A DNA stretch of 64,000 bases, from the NCBI RefSeq assembly GCF_050947875.1, contig NC_134568.1:218549673-218613672 (forward strand). The letters run 5' to 3'. How positions within the stretch are numbered: the first letter of the stretch is position 1; the number at the start of each line of letters is the position of its first letter. Source of the stretch: Dermacentor variabilis. Taxonomy: Eukaryota > Arthropoda > Arachnida > Ixodida > Ixodidae. Shown here in pieces: positions 53,727 through 64,000 of the stretch. Under the pieces are notes generated by a model. The model had not been told where the DNA came from, ran no database searches, and saw only the letters and a list, made by a program, of their open reading frames with translations. The position numbers and the translations under genes were made by a program.

Positions 53727-54089
53727 TAGCTTATCATATATGGGCCGTTTTGCATGGCTGTGTTGTGTGGAACCTTGCGAGCTGACATGCTTATGAATAA
53801 ATGTAGCAGCAGGTTAGCATGGTGGGCACGCTTGTACCGCTACACCCAGACAACGACAAGACGTCATGCATAATTACGCGGAAAGATTAGGAGTTTGCAG
53901 GCTACGCCCAATTCTGCACGAAGGTTTCATCTCTATGCCCTCGCTTCGGGAAATGGGAACATTGTGCTATCATATGTTCGTGTGCTCTAACAAATCACCA
54001 AATGACTAGTCCCTTCCATACCCGTAACAGCTACGCCAGTAGTGCTTTCGAAATTGCACCCAAATTGCACCCAAAAAAATTGCACAAAC
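53727..54089. other. Unassigned
   Basis: No frame or repeat recognised. A short direct repeat AATTGCACCCAAA occurs twice near 54052-54075. Confidence 0.4.
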
Positions 54090-54154
54090 AGGCCTGGAGT
54101 GCGGCCTGATCCCGGTGACCAGAACCGGTAACCCACTCTCTCACCAGAGCAGGA

Positions 54155-55267
54155 TTGGCCACCCTGGTGCAGTACTTGGCCACAACCTCCTATATGAATA
54201 CAACAATCAAACCCCGGCCCTCAGTCCCCAGCAGCCGCGAAGCAACTGACCACGGCGGCGGTCAGACCTGCGACGCAGCAGAGTGTGCTAAGAATCCCTG
54301 GCTCCAGACAGGCCGCCATTGGAACATGAACCTGGCAACGTTTAACGCTAGAACATTATCTAGTGAGGCGAGTCTAGCAGTGTTATTGGAGGAATTATAG
54401 GGCAGTAAATGGGATATAATAGGACTCAGTGAAGTTAGGAGGCCAAAAGAAGCATATACAGTGCTAAAAAGCGGGCACGTCCTGTGCTACCGGGACTTAG
54501 CGGAGAGACGAGAACTAGGAGTCGGATTCCTGATTAATAAGAATATAGCTGGTAACATACAGGAATTCTATAGCATTAACGAGAGGGTGGCAGGCCTTGT
54601 TGTGAAACTTAACAAGAGGTACAAATTGAAGGTAGTACAGGTCTACGCCCCTACATCCAGTCATGATGACCAGGAAGTCGAAAACATTTATGAAGACGTG
54701 GAATCGGCGATGGGTAAAGTGAAAACAAAATACACTATACTGATGGGCGACTTCAATGCCAAGGTAGGCAAGAAGCAGGCTGGAGACAAGTCAGTGGGGG
54801 AATATGGCATAGGCTTTAGGAATAGCAGGGGAGAGTTATTAGTAGAGTTTACAGAACAAAATAATATGCAGATAACGAATACCTTTTTCCGCAAGCGGGT
54901 TAGCCGAAAGTGGACGTGGAGGAGCCCGAATGGTGAGACTAGGAATGAAATCGACTTCATACTCTGTGCGAACCCTGGAATCATACAAGATGTAGCCGTG
55001 CTCGGCAAGGTGCGCTGCAGTGACCATAAGATGGTAAGGACTCGAATTAGCGTAGACTTGAGGAGGGAACGGAAGAAACTGGTACATAAGAAGCCAATAA
55101 ATGAGTTAGCGGTAAGAGGGAAATTAGAGGAATTCCGGATCAAGCTACAGAACAGGTATTCGGCTTCAACTCAGGAAGACGACCTCAGTGTTGAAGCAAT
55201 GAACGACAATCTTATGGGCATCATTAAGGAGTGCGCAATAGAAGTCGGTGGTAACTCCGTTAGGTAG
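54155..55267 (+). pseudogene. RTE APE-type endonuclease, one internal stop
   Basis: NLATFNARTL begins the nuclease, with a TAG stop at 54398 soon after. Frame 54461-55267 then gives VQVYAPTSSHDDQEVE, ILMGDFNAKVG, NEIDFILCA and VRCSDHKMVRTRI, the Asp-x-Asn and SDH catalytic motifs of AP-endonuclease-like LINE nucleases. These nick DNA so that the 3' end can prime copying. Stop at 55266-55268 cuts it from the reverse transcriptase. Confidence 0.85.
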
Positions 55268-55414
55268 GAGACCAGCAAGCTATCGCAGGAGACGAAAGAT
55301 CTGATCAAGAAACGCCAATGTATGAAAGCCTCTAATCTTACAGCTAGAATATAACTGGCAGAACTTTCGAAGTTAATCAACAAGCGTAAGACAGCTGACA
55401 TAAGGAACTGTAAT

Positions 55415-57146
55415 ATGCATAGAATTGAACAGGCTCTCAGGAACGGAGGAAGCATAAAAGCAGTGAAGAAGAAACTAGGAATAGGCAAGAATCAGATGTA
55501 TGCGTTAAGAGACAAAGCCGGCAATATCGTTACTAATATGGATGAGATAGCTCAAGTGGCTGAGGAGTTCTATAGAGATTTATACAGTACCAGTAACACC
55601 CACGACGATAATGTGAGAGAGAATAGTCTAGAGGAACTTGAAATCCCACAAGTAACGCCGGAATAAGTAAAGAACGCCTTGGATGCTATGCCAAGGGGGA
55701 AGGCAGCTGGGGAGGATCAGGTAACAGCAGATTTGTTGAAGGATGGTGGGAACATTGTCCTAGAAAGACTGGCCACCCTATGTACACAATGCCTCGATCA
55801 TGACCTCGAACGTGCCGGAATCTTGGAAGAACGCTAACATAATCCTAATCCATAAGAAAGGGGACGCCAAAGACTTGAAAAATTATAGACCGATCAGCTT
55901 ACTGTCCGTTGCCTACAAAGTATTTACTAAGGTAATCGCAAATAGAATCAGGAACACCTTAGACTTCTGTCAACCAAAGGACCAGGCAGGATTCCGTAAA
56001 GGCTACTCAACAATAGACCATATTCACACTATCAATCAGGTGATAGAGAAATGTGCAGAATATAACCAACCCTTATATATAGCCTTCATTGATTACGAAA
56101 AAGCGTTTGATTCAGTCGAAACCTCAGCAGTCATGGAGGCATTACGGAACCAGGGTGTAAATAAGCCATATGTAAAAATACTGGAAGATATCTATAGCGG
56201 CTCCACAGCCACCGTAGTCCTTCATAAAGAAAGCAACAAAATCCCAATAAAGAAAGGCGTCAGACAGGGAGATACGATCTCTCCAATGCTATTCTCAGCA
56301 TGTTTACAGGAGGTATTCAGAGGCCTGGAGTGGGAAGAATTGGGGATAAAAGTAGATGGAGAATACCTTAGCAACTTGAGATTCGCTGATGATATTGCCT
56401 TGCTTAGTTACTCAGGGGACCAACTGCAATGCATGCTCACTGACCTGGAGAGGCAAAGCAGAAGGGTGGGTCTGAAAATTAATCTGCAGAAAACTAAAGT
56501 AATGTTTAACAGTCTCGGAAGAGAACAGCAGTTTACGATAGGTAGCGAGGCACTGGAAATGGTAAGGGAATACATCTACTTAGGGCAGGTAGTGACCACG
56601 TATCCGGATCATGAGACTGAAATAACCAGAAGAATAAGAATGGGCTGGGGGGCGTTTGGCAGGCTTTCTCAAATCATGAACAGCAGGTTGCCACTATCCC
56701 TCAAGAGAAAAGTGTATAACAGCTGTGTCTTACCAGTACTCACGTATGGGGCAGAAACCTGGAGGCTTAGGAAAAGGGTTCTGCTGAAATGGAGGACGAC
56801 GCAACGAGCTATGGAAGGAAGAATGATGGGTGCAACTTTAAGGGATAAGAAAAGAGCAGATTGGGTGAGGGAACAAACGCGGGTAAATGACATTTTAGTT
56901 GAAATCAAGAAAAAGATAGGGGGGGGGGGGGCATGGGCCGGACATGTAATGAGGAGGGAAGATAACCGATGGTCATTAAGGGTTACGGAATGGATTCCAA
57001 GGGAAGGGAAGCGTAGCAGGGGGCGGCAGAAAGTTAGGTGGGCGGATGAGATTAAGAAGTTTGCAGGGACAACATGGCCACAATTAGTACATGACCGGGT
57101 TAGTTGGAGAAGTATGGGAGAGGCCTTTGCCCTGCAGTGGGCGTAA
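55415..57146 (+). pseudogene. RTE reverse transcriptase, linker damaged, catalytic part open
   Basis: The linker 55415-55666 (NMHRIEQALRNGGSIKAVKK) ends at a TAA. After a frameshift near 55800, a 448-codon frame runs to the end: LKNYRPISLLSVAYKVFTKV, AFIDYEKAFDSVE, GVRQGDTISPMLFSACL, LRFADDIALLS, YLGQVVTTYP, LPVLTYGAETW and the C-terminal GHVMRREDNRW. All catalytic motifs are kept. Lack of RNase H and the ending order fit RTE. It is not the BovB type as far as motifs show. Confidence 0.87.
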
Positions 57147-57164
57147 CCAGGCTGATGATGATGA

Positions 57165-57857
57165 CCTCGAATGGATCCCAGCACATATGGGAGAAGTAAC
57201 CACGAATGTCCCTCCTAACCTCAACGAGAATACCCACCGAACCGCGCGAAAACTAACCCACCGCGGCACAACACAGTGACGGCCAAACACCCCGCAACCC
57301 CCTGGGAAGGGGAAAGGATTGCGGCGGATGCGATGGAAAACACGGAGGAGGCGACGATGACAAAGAAGCGATAAAAGACGCGGAGACAGACTGGTCACGT
57401 ACCACGACATACTGACACACTACACTAAACAAAGAGAAGCATACCCTCAACCCCACACACAAACAACTCGACAGGTCTCAAGAAACAGATTGGAGAAGAT
57501 TGCAAACCAGAACGTTCCGAAACCCAGTACACTTAAGCAAAGTAAATTCAACACAATACCCAGACGCGAGCTGCAAGCTCTGCAAGCACGAACACGCAGG
57601 CATGGCACACATCTTATGGAAATGCACAGAGATCAGATCAATATATGTAGAGGACAACATAGAACCGGACCTTCTCGAGGAGCGATGGCTAAGCGCTCTG
57701 ACTAGCTCGGAACTACTCGACCTACTATGGGCTATCCAGCGGGCCCGGGCAGCGGTGGAAAGGCTATGCCTCACCGCACATAATGCCCGGGTACCCTGAG
57801 CCCGGGCTGGCAACCTCGCAGGTCCTTTTCCTATTAACATTTTTTCCGTCCGTCCGA
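57165..57857 (+). mobile_element. I-type LINE F, RNase H end and 3' tail
   Basis: Begins inside RNase H (LEWIPAHMGEV, NLNENTHRTARKLTHRG) immediately after the RTE tail. After frame changes, 57500-57799 gives CKLCKHEHAGMAHILWKC and SALTSSELLDLLWAIQRARAAV, then a tail with ATTAACATTTTTTCCGTCCG. Plus strand, strongly 5'-truncated. Confidence 0.75.
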
Positions 57858-58719
57858 AAAGCGAAACGTGAGCATTTCGAATTAGGCGCCAGTCAGAATG
57901 CACCGCCACCGTCATTCTACACCACTCAAGCACGCAGCGCCTCTGTACCACGAGTGCTAGATTTTCTTTCCTCCATGCACGAATGTATCCGACAAAGCTG
58001 CTTCCGAGCGCCATGCTTATGTTTAGATTAAAGTACACTATTATATTCTAGTACATTCTAGTTTGGATCACGTTTCGCGCTTACACATAGTATGCGGTGT
58101 TGTAGCTGTCGCAAACTACTTTTGCGCCATCTGCAGTCAGATTGAAGAACGATTGAGTTTGTGATATTATTTTAATGACCTTGGCCGTCTAAAGATGTCG
58201 CTGTTGTTGGACACGTATAATTGTCTGCGAGCGCTGTAAATGTGTATGATACCGTATTGTGCTTAGTGTTGCTTGTTGCGCTTCCTCGTGTTTACTTTGG
58301 CTGCACTTTTCGCTTGCTACGTAAGTTGTTTCAAGCCAGGCAGTGCTAATCTACAGAAAGTGCATTAAGGTGAGTCCTTCGGCGACCTTTGGTTTCTTGC
58401 CCCGTTTTGTATTTCCCTGTTTGCGCACACACATGCCATCATATGTGCATCAACTGTGAATAACTGAGTTGAGTCTCAGTTACTTCCGCAGTATCTTTTA
58501 CAAATGTACAGGTGCGCCTATTGTTTTGTGCAATGCTGCCTTTCCAAAGCCGCTGTATTTCAGATTGGATCTTAAACGGGAATTATATTTAAAAAGAAAA
58601 GACTCAACAGGTCCGATTGTCATCCCCATTTGCGTGTGGGGGCTGACCGGCGTAACGGGCAACGGGCTCAACATTCGATCAATGTATGTTCATGTGAAAC
58701 TGTTAACGCAAAAGGATAG
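57858..58719. other. Unassigned
   Basis: Short frames only (for example 58469-58744), with no recognised domain or element ends. Confidence 0.4.
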
Positions 58720-58827
58720 AAAGTTGGGCGAGTTGGTACGGTAACATGGTCTTGAATTGCAGCATGAAGTGACACAGACAGATGCTGTCTCGTCCTGTCT
58801 GCTTCTAGTCTCAGTCTGTGTCACTTC
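58720..58827. repeat. Hairpin element related to the 12476-12618 insertion
   Basis: The leader AAAGTTGGGCGAGTTGGTAC (58720-58739) differs at one base from 12488-12507. It is followed at 58766-58779 and 58814-58827 by the perfect 14-bp arms GAAGTGACACAGAC and GTCTGTGTCACTTC around a 34-nt loop. Shorter stem and older than the other copy; no target duplication was found. Confidence 0.65.
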
Positions 58828-60336
58828 GCGCTACTATTCAATATCATGAAGCTCTGAACGTGTCGTCCATGGATAATTAAGCTTCGATATATTTCTGTGG
58901 CCAGCAGTAGGCGTTAGGACGATAAATTCTTTTAATTACAATTCTGACCAACTTATCTGTGACCTTCGTGGCGCTTGGAAGTGATATCATTGTATGTGCG
59001 TTGTGGGGAAATCGGTTGTTGACACGGCAGAAAAAAAAAAAAAAGTTGCAGGCGCGCACATTGGGAGGGGCGGCTTTAGTTTGTTCGACCAAGTTTGTCA
59101 AACCAATGCTCTCCAACTCTTCTGGCGACGCGTACTAACGTTCTGTAGAAAACGTTCTCAAATTAGATTCTCTCGGACGTATGTCGCTAGTCAATTTACG
59201 TTTTCATCCGGTACCGAGAATTCCGTTTTTTCATTTGTATTGAATTGCCGTTACAAGCTTGAGACATGAAATGGCTGCAATACGAATAGATACTTGACCC
59301 CAACCTAATTCAGCGCGCGAGTTTTTACAAATTTGTCCCGCGCCGAAACTTAGGCGGTTGTTCACTAGTTGAGTAGTACATTGCCACTTTTTAAATAAAA
59401 CAAGTTGCAGCTCCAAGTTGTGAAAGTTGCAACTCGCGTACCGGTGTCGCAGTGTCAGCTAGCAACATCACCTTGTTTATTTATGCACATTACGTTTTGT
59501 TAATTGTTCCTTTGACTTGTTCATTCTACTGTAAACAACACGTGCACACCAGATGAGCCAAATAAGTACTTTTCCTTGCAGGCCCCATGTGTAATAGAGC
59601 TCTGAAGAGTTGTAATCAATGCAACACGTTTGCACATATCTTGAAAGTCCTATTTCCTCTTTTGGTGGGTAAAGCCCAGTACGTGTCATACTTCAGAAGT
59701 GATGTTGCATTTTTTGTGCAATCCTTGTTATTTCTGCCCTTGTGCAAACGGCTGGACAGATTTCGCTGAATTAAAGGAATTAAAGTCTTCCCCAAGCTGT
59801 TGCAGTTGTTGTTGCAACGAATGCAGTAGATGGCTTTCAACACGTTGATTTCACAATATCGCAATTTTCAGCTTGAACACACACTTCAAAAAGGAGTGCT
59901 ACATACATCCAAATATAGCAGCTGAAGTTAGTTGCATGTGGAACATGCAGAAGTTTCTGCATTCATGCAAAAAGTAAAAAGTTCGGTGGCAGGATTTGTG
60001 CTTTGAACTGATCATTTCCAGCATTAACCTAATGTAATACTTTTTATCTGACTATATATCTTTAAGTTAAAATGTAGTTTGCTCATATTCAACAATTGTT
60101 CTAGATATGATTGAACATGCAGTCGTTTTGTCGGTTAAAATGGTATAAACTAAAGCGTGTACTGGGCAGGCTATTACAGTTATATGTTATGATGCAATAA
60201 GTAATTCAGGTGTTTGCAAAATGAATAAGATATATATTACTCCGACTCTGACGTTATGGCCCCTTCAAACACAGAAAAATCAACAGTAATACAGAAAGCT
60301 TGAGCAGCAAGATCCATGTCACATTCCTTGCATACT
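58828..60336. other. Unassigned AT-rich region
   Basis: A run of 15 A at about 59030. Several small frames with no domain. No repeats recognised. Confidence 0.4.
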
Positions 60337-60493
60337 GATGCGGGTGAAATACAAGAACACCCATGTATTGCGCATTAGGTGCATGGTAAAGAACTCTAGG
60401 TGGTCCAAATTAAACCGGAATCCCCTACTACGGTGTGCCTCATAATCGTATCATGGTTTTGGCATGTAGAACTCCAGAACTTAATTTAATTTT
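60337..60493 (+). repeat. Ruka-like SINE, 5'-truncated
   Basis: Starts GATGCGGGTGAAATACAAGA (the post-tRNA body) and runs through CTACTACGGTGTGCCTCATA to GAACTTAATTTAATTTT. The tRNA-like head is missing, as usual for an incomplete retroposition. Confidence 0.8.
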
Positions 60494-61074
60494 AGTCCTT
60501 GCAGCTGGGACTTCATTACATTTACTTGTGTTTTTTTTTTCTGTCTGTCCTGAACTTGAAACAGGTAAACAATTGGTTTCAATGGATGGGGTGGAATAAT
60601 TGGTGAAAAGCAAGCCATTTGATGTCGTCTATACCAGTGTCAAACGTTGATTCATGCCACAATGGGATGAATAATTCGGTAGGCAGTGGAAAGCAGAGCT
60701 AAAACCCTCTCGTGTATGTAGCATCTTCTTCCAGGCACCCAGCCCTGAAAGCAGCGATTAAATGTCTAATTATTTGTATGCTACTTTAAGGCTGCATATT
60801 GTAAATTACACAAAGGCAGAATGTTACACTAATATGCATTTATGGTTCTGTCATGGTTATCCTGTGCCTGACACTATAAGTGCAGTATGGAAGCAAGGTG
60901 ACAAGAATTAGTGTAATGATAAACCAAATGTAAGTGTTGGCACTCCAGACATGAGAGACGGAGTGGAAAACAGCACTACACTGAATTTCAGCTCAACAGT
61001 AGTAAGGAATACAGAAAGAATCACACAAAATGCTGCCAGGATACATCACAGATTACTTAAACTCCTCGCTACCA
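60494..61074. other. Unassigned
   Basis: T run near 60531; no domain-bearing frame and no element ends. Confidence 0.4.
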
Positions 61075-61275
61075 GTGTCCACAGTTCTAGGCCGGTATTT
61101 TGTAGCGATGCCTTTTCCGATTCTATGCTTTTTCAGGCTTTTTGCGCTTGGCCAGTGGTCAGAGCGACGGTCTGCCCACATTATCAACGGGATCAAGCGG
61201 CCGTGTTGTGGTGGATGATAAGAATAGCATAGAATAAGGCATAAGGCATCGCTACAAAATAGCGGCCCTGGACAC
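61075..61275. mobile_element. Small inverted-repeat element (MITE-like), 201 bp
   Basis: The left end GTGTCCACAGTTCTAGGCCG and the reverse complement of the right end (GTGTCCAGGGCCGCTATTTT) align with small gaps. The strong shared core TATTTTGTAGCGATGCCTT is followed by TTCTATGCT, about 55 bp per side in all. The centre is about 90 bp with no coding frame. The target duplication is not clear. Confidence 0.7.
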
Positions 61276-62387
61276 TTCTTCTAAAGCCAAGTTACCTGAA
61301 CGAAAAGTTGTGAGGCGTTAAAATCGCATCCCTTTCTCAGCCTGGGCCAGGCACGTACCCAGGGGGGGGGGGCCCAGGGGGGTCCGCCCCCCCCCCCCCA
61401 AATCAAGTGGCATAACCCCCCCCCTCCCCACCCACGCCACCACTCCTCACACATTCCTAAAGCGCCGCCAGATCAATGTTGAGACTTGGCAGCTATTAAT
61501 CGGTCAGCATTATGCTGCCTTTTTCATTCCTTTTAGATGGCGGTAGTTATCGGCATCTCTTGTAATGTGAAGGACAGTTTTCTCATAGATTCCGCACCCG
61601 TGCGATTAACTCGAGATGCGTTCAGTTGTCACCATCTATTCAACCGTCATGCGCATAGCTGTTGCTTTTATTAGTTCAACCTTTTTGTTTAGGCTGATCC
61701 TGGGACCAGGAAAGGGATGGGGCTGTTACTGAGCTGGTCTGCACTCTCGTGGAATGAGTTGCGGCCAGAGAAAACGCCAATTGCGTTTAACGTTTCCCTT
61801 TGCTTCATTATTTCCTTGAGTTACGGCTCGCCGTGAGGCTGGCAGATGCCCGCAACCATATACACGTGATATGGGTTAGATAAGGTGGGAAATAAAATAA
61901 TGTGAAAGTGCGTCCATCATGAAACCCTGCAATAACCCTTAAACCTATAAGCAAGATGACTGTCACCCGTTACCTCGTCTGTTTTTCCCTAATTGTATAG
62001 CACTTTTTGTGCAAAATTGGCAACTGGAAACAAAAATCGCAAGGAGTTGAGAAATTAAGCCATCTACTAAGAGAGAGAGTCAAGGCAACAACCAAACTGC
62101 AAGGAAAGTCGAATAATAAAAAAAGTTAACCGTTGTTTATGAGAATATTTATGGATCAACATCTTTTTACTTAAAAAGGAAGTAGAGAAAACGCTGCCGG
62201 AAGTGGAGAACAATTACTTGCTTTGAATGACGCTTCTACAGTTATCGGTCGAACCGCCTCACGTAGCCAATTCTCTGTTGTGCTTGTGTGGGTGTTTATC
62301 TAAACTTTCGCGGTGAGCGCAGTACATCTAGAATCGCAGAGTCCTGCGCTCTACACGGTTGTGTGGGACTGGCGGCCGCACAGCGTT
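61276..62387. other. Unassigned, with paired G and C runs
   Basis: Runs of G (61362-61372) and C (from 61387) in a CACGTACCCAGGGGG context at 61348-61430. The rest shows no frame or repeat that I recognise. Confidence 0.4.
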
Positions 62388-64000
62388 ACGCAATTCGCGG
62401 AACTGCCAAAACTGATCAACAAGGCGAAAATAATTGATATTCGAAACTATAACATGAGAAATACTGAAGAAGCTGTAAAAAATGAACGCAGCCTGAAATC
62501 AGTAAAAAGGAAACCTGGCTTGGGACAAACCATGATGTATACACTAAATGATAACATCATCAGCAATCTCGAAGATATAGTAAAAGCAGCGGAAAAATTC
62601 TAAGCTGACCTGTATACAGTACTCAGAGGAGACACGTAACCTCACTTAGAAACAGTAATGAACAGGATACAGAAACTCTCCTATAACTAGCGATGAGGTC
62701 AGAAGGGCCCTGCAAGAAATGAAACGATGAAGAGCGGGAGGAGAAGGTGGAATCAGTCGATTTAATCAAAGATGGAGGAGACATAATGCTTGGAAAACTG
62801 GCGGCTCTTTATACGAAGTGTCTATCGACTGCAAGGGTCCCAGAAAACTGGAAGAATGCAGACATTATACTAATCCACAGAAAAAGAGACGTTAAAGAAT
62901 TGAAAAATTATAGGACCATTAGCTTGCTCCCAGTATTATATAAAATATTTACCAAAATAATTTCCAATAGAATAAAGGAAACACTGGATTTTGTCAACCA
63001 AGGGAACAGGCTGGCTTCAGGAAGAGATACTTTACAATGGATCACATCCATGTCATCACTCAGGTTATCGCGAAATCCGCAGAGTACAATAAGCCTCTCT
63101 ACGTGGCTTATATAGATTACGAAAAGGCATTTGATTCAGTAGAGATACCAGCAGTCATAGAGACACTACGTAATCAAGGAGTACAGAATACGTAAATAGC
63201 TTGGAAAATATTGCTACACGCGTGTGGTATTTGTTTGTTAGAACGAGGCGCGTGGGCGCCATCACTCCAGAAAAGAGGAGGAACAACAAACTGGGCTCGC
63301 GCTGTGAATCAAACCGGTCAGCGCTGCAACCGTTGCTGTAAATATAATCTAAATAGTTTCTCGTCTTACTGAATCGTCCTTCGCGTAAGAATATCTACAG
63401 AGGTTCCCCAGCTACCTTAATTCTACACAAGAAAAGCAGGGAGATACCTATAGAGAAAGGGGTCAGACAGGGAGACAATTTCTCCAAAGCTGTTCACTGC
63501 GTGCTTAGAAGAATTCAAGCTATTAAACTGGGAAGGCTTAGGAGTAAAGATCGACGGCATATATCTCAGCAACCTTCGGTTTGCCGATGACATTGTTCTA
63601 TTCAACAACGATGCAGACGAGTTACAACAAATGATTGGAGACCTTAACTGAGAGAGTGTAAAAGTGGGGTTGAATATTAATATGCAGAAGGCGAAGATAA
63701 TGATAAATAGTCGGGCAAAGGAACAAGACATCAGGATCGCCAGTCGGCCACTAGAGACTGTGAAGGAGTTCGTTTACCTAGGTCAATTAATCACGGGGAA
63801 CCCTAATCATGAGAAGGAAATTCACAGAACAATAAAAATAGGTTGGATCGCATACGGCAGACATTGCCAGCTCCTGACTGGAAGCTTACCATTATTATTG
63901 AAAAGTAAGGTGTGCACTCAGTGTATTTTGCCAGTGCTGACATATGGGGCAGAGACTTGAGATCAAGTTAAGAACCGCGCAAAGAGCGATCGAACGAAGA
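62388..64000 (+). mobile_element. RTE-clade LINE, decayed, runs off the window
   Basis: Plus strand, starting within the endonuclease-RT linker (KLINKAKIIDIRNYNMRN, parallel to the same block in the 54090-57164 element). Frame 62747-63115 holds VPENWKNADIILIH, LKNYRTISLLPVLYKIFTKI. Then come YEKAFDSVEIPAV, a 179-bp insertion, GVRQGDN, LRFADDIVLF and frame 63664-63960 (YLGQLITGNPNHEKEI, LPVLTYGAET). Multiple stops and shifts. It is older than the other RTE and continues past 64000. Confidence 0.85.
63212..63390. repeat. Probable solo LTR inside the RTE
   Basis: 179 bp starting TGCTACACGCGTGTGGTATT and ending CTTCGCGTAAGA, flanked by ATAT on both sides (63208-63211, 63391-63394). Outside it the RTE reading continues without loss (LEN then IYRGS). 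Size, TG start and 4-bp duplication fit an LTR left after recombination. The terminal GA in place of CA is a mismatch to the rule. The parent element is not in the window. Confidence 0.55.

Larger units (their letters stand above)
54090..57164 (+). mobile_element. RTE-clade LINE, nearly full length
   Basis: A plus-strand RTE element of about 3 kb with one ORF (endonuclease plus reverse transcriptase, no RNase H) and a TGATGATGATGA tail (57153-57164), which is typical of RTE. Damage is light: in-frame stops at 54398, 55266, 55349 and 55664, a frameshift near 55800, and a 13-G run at 56919-56931. The 5' limit is approximate. Directly followed by LINE F. Confidence 0.88.

Noticed and set aside
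54090..57164. RTE as a BovB-type element moved between ticks and vertebrates
   Set aside because: The motifs (QAGFRKGYSTIDHIH, VRQGDTISPMLFS) differ from what I know of BovB. A tree would be needed, so no transfer claim is made.

Overview
This is animal nuclear DNA made almost entirely of transposable elements. It is most likely from a hard (ixodid) tick. The evidence is several copies of a tRNA-derived SINE matching, from memory, the tick 'Ruka' SINE, together with RNase H-bearing I-type LINEs, CR1/L2-like LINEs, RTE elements, short terminal-inverted-repeat elements and hairpin elements. I find no convincing host gene, rRNA, functional tRNA, CRISPR array or bacterial operon.

Layout. 1-2827: a decayed CR1/L2-like LINE split by a GGGGCCCC-tipped inverted-repeat element (1878-2575). 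4587-6790: two SINEs on the plus strand, one on the minus strand, and a CR1/L2-like LINE remnant. 6800-10790: mostly unassigned. 10790-12990: an I-type LINE (A) broken by a 143-bp hairpin insertion. 14545-19800: a near full-length but frameshifted I-type LINE (B). 21190-21560: an RTE fossil. 21742-38545: a third I-type LINE (C) split by a 13.7-kb nest of two Ty3/Gypsy elements. 39240-39580: a LINE 3' end. 40722-48716: a mariner transposon split by a third copy of the same Gypsy family. 49240-49971: a long foldback element. 50342-53726: two more I-type LINEs (D, E) with SINE pieces between and beyond them. 54090-57164: an RTE LINE, followed by an I-type LINE 3' end (F). 58720-61275: a hairpin element, a SINE fragment and a small inverted-repeat element. 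62388-64000: a second RTE, interrupted by a probable solo LTR and running off the window.

The centre of interest is the Gypsy family. Copies A (22259-35927, plus), B (24848-31576, minus, inside A) and C (41499-48190, plus) all carry one long gag-pol frame in the order capsid, CCHC knuckle, protease, integrase, reverse transcriptase, RNase H. Integrase therefore precedes reverse transcriptase, which is the Gmr1-like order and not the usual Gypsy order. The capsid has a SCAN-like segment. Each insertion has an exact 4-bp target duplication (CCAT, GTAC, CGCC), so the order of events can be read: LINE C, then A, then B; and mariner, then C. B has an undamaged 1490-codon frame. A is undamaged except for B. 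C has two small frameshifts. LTR pairs are very similar apart from tandem-repeat number, so the family was active recently.

LTRs carry a TATA box and an AATAAA signal. A second TATA-containing, untranslated block of about 485 bp lies between the RNase H stop codon and the 3' LTR in all three copies. The U5/primer-site boundary is built from roughly 28-bp repeats. These are the features I would follow up first.
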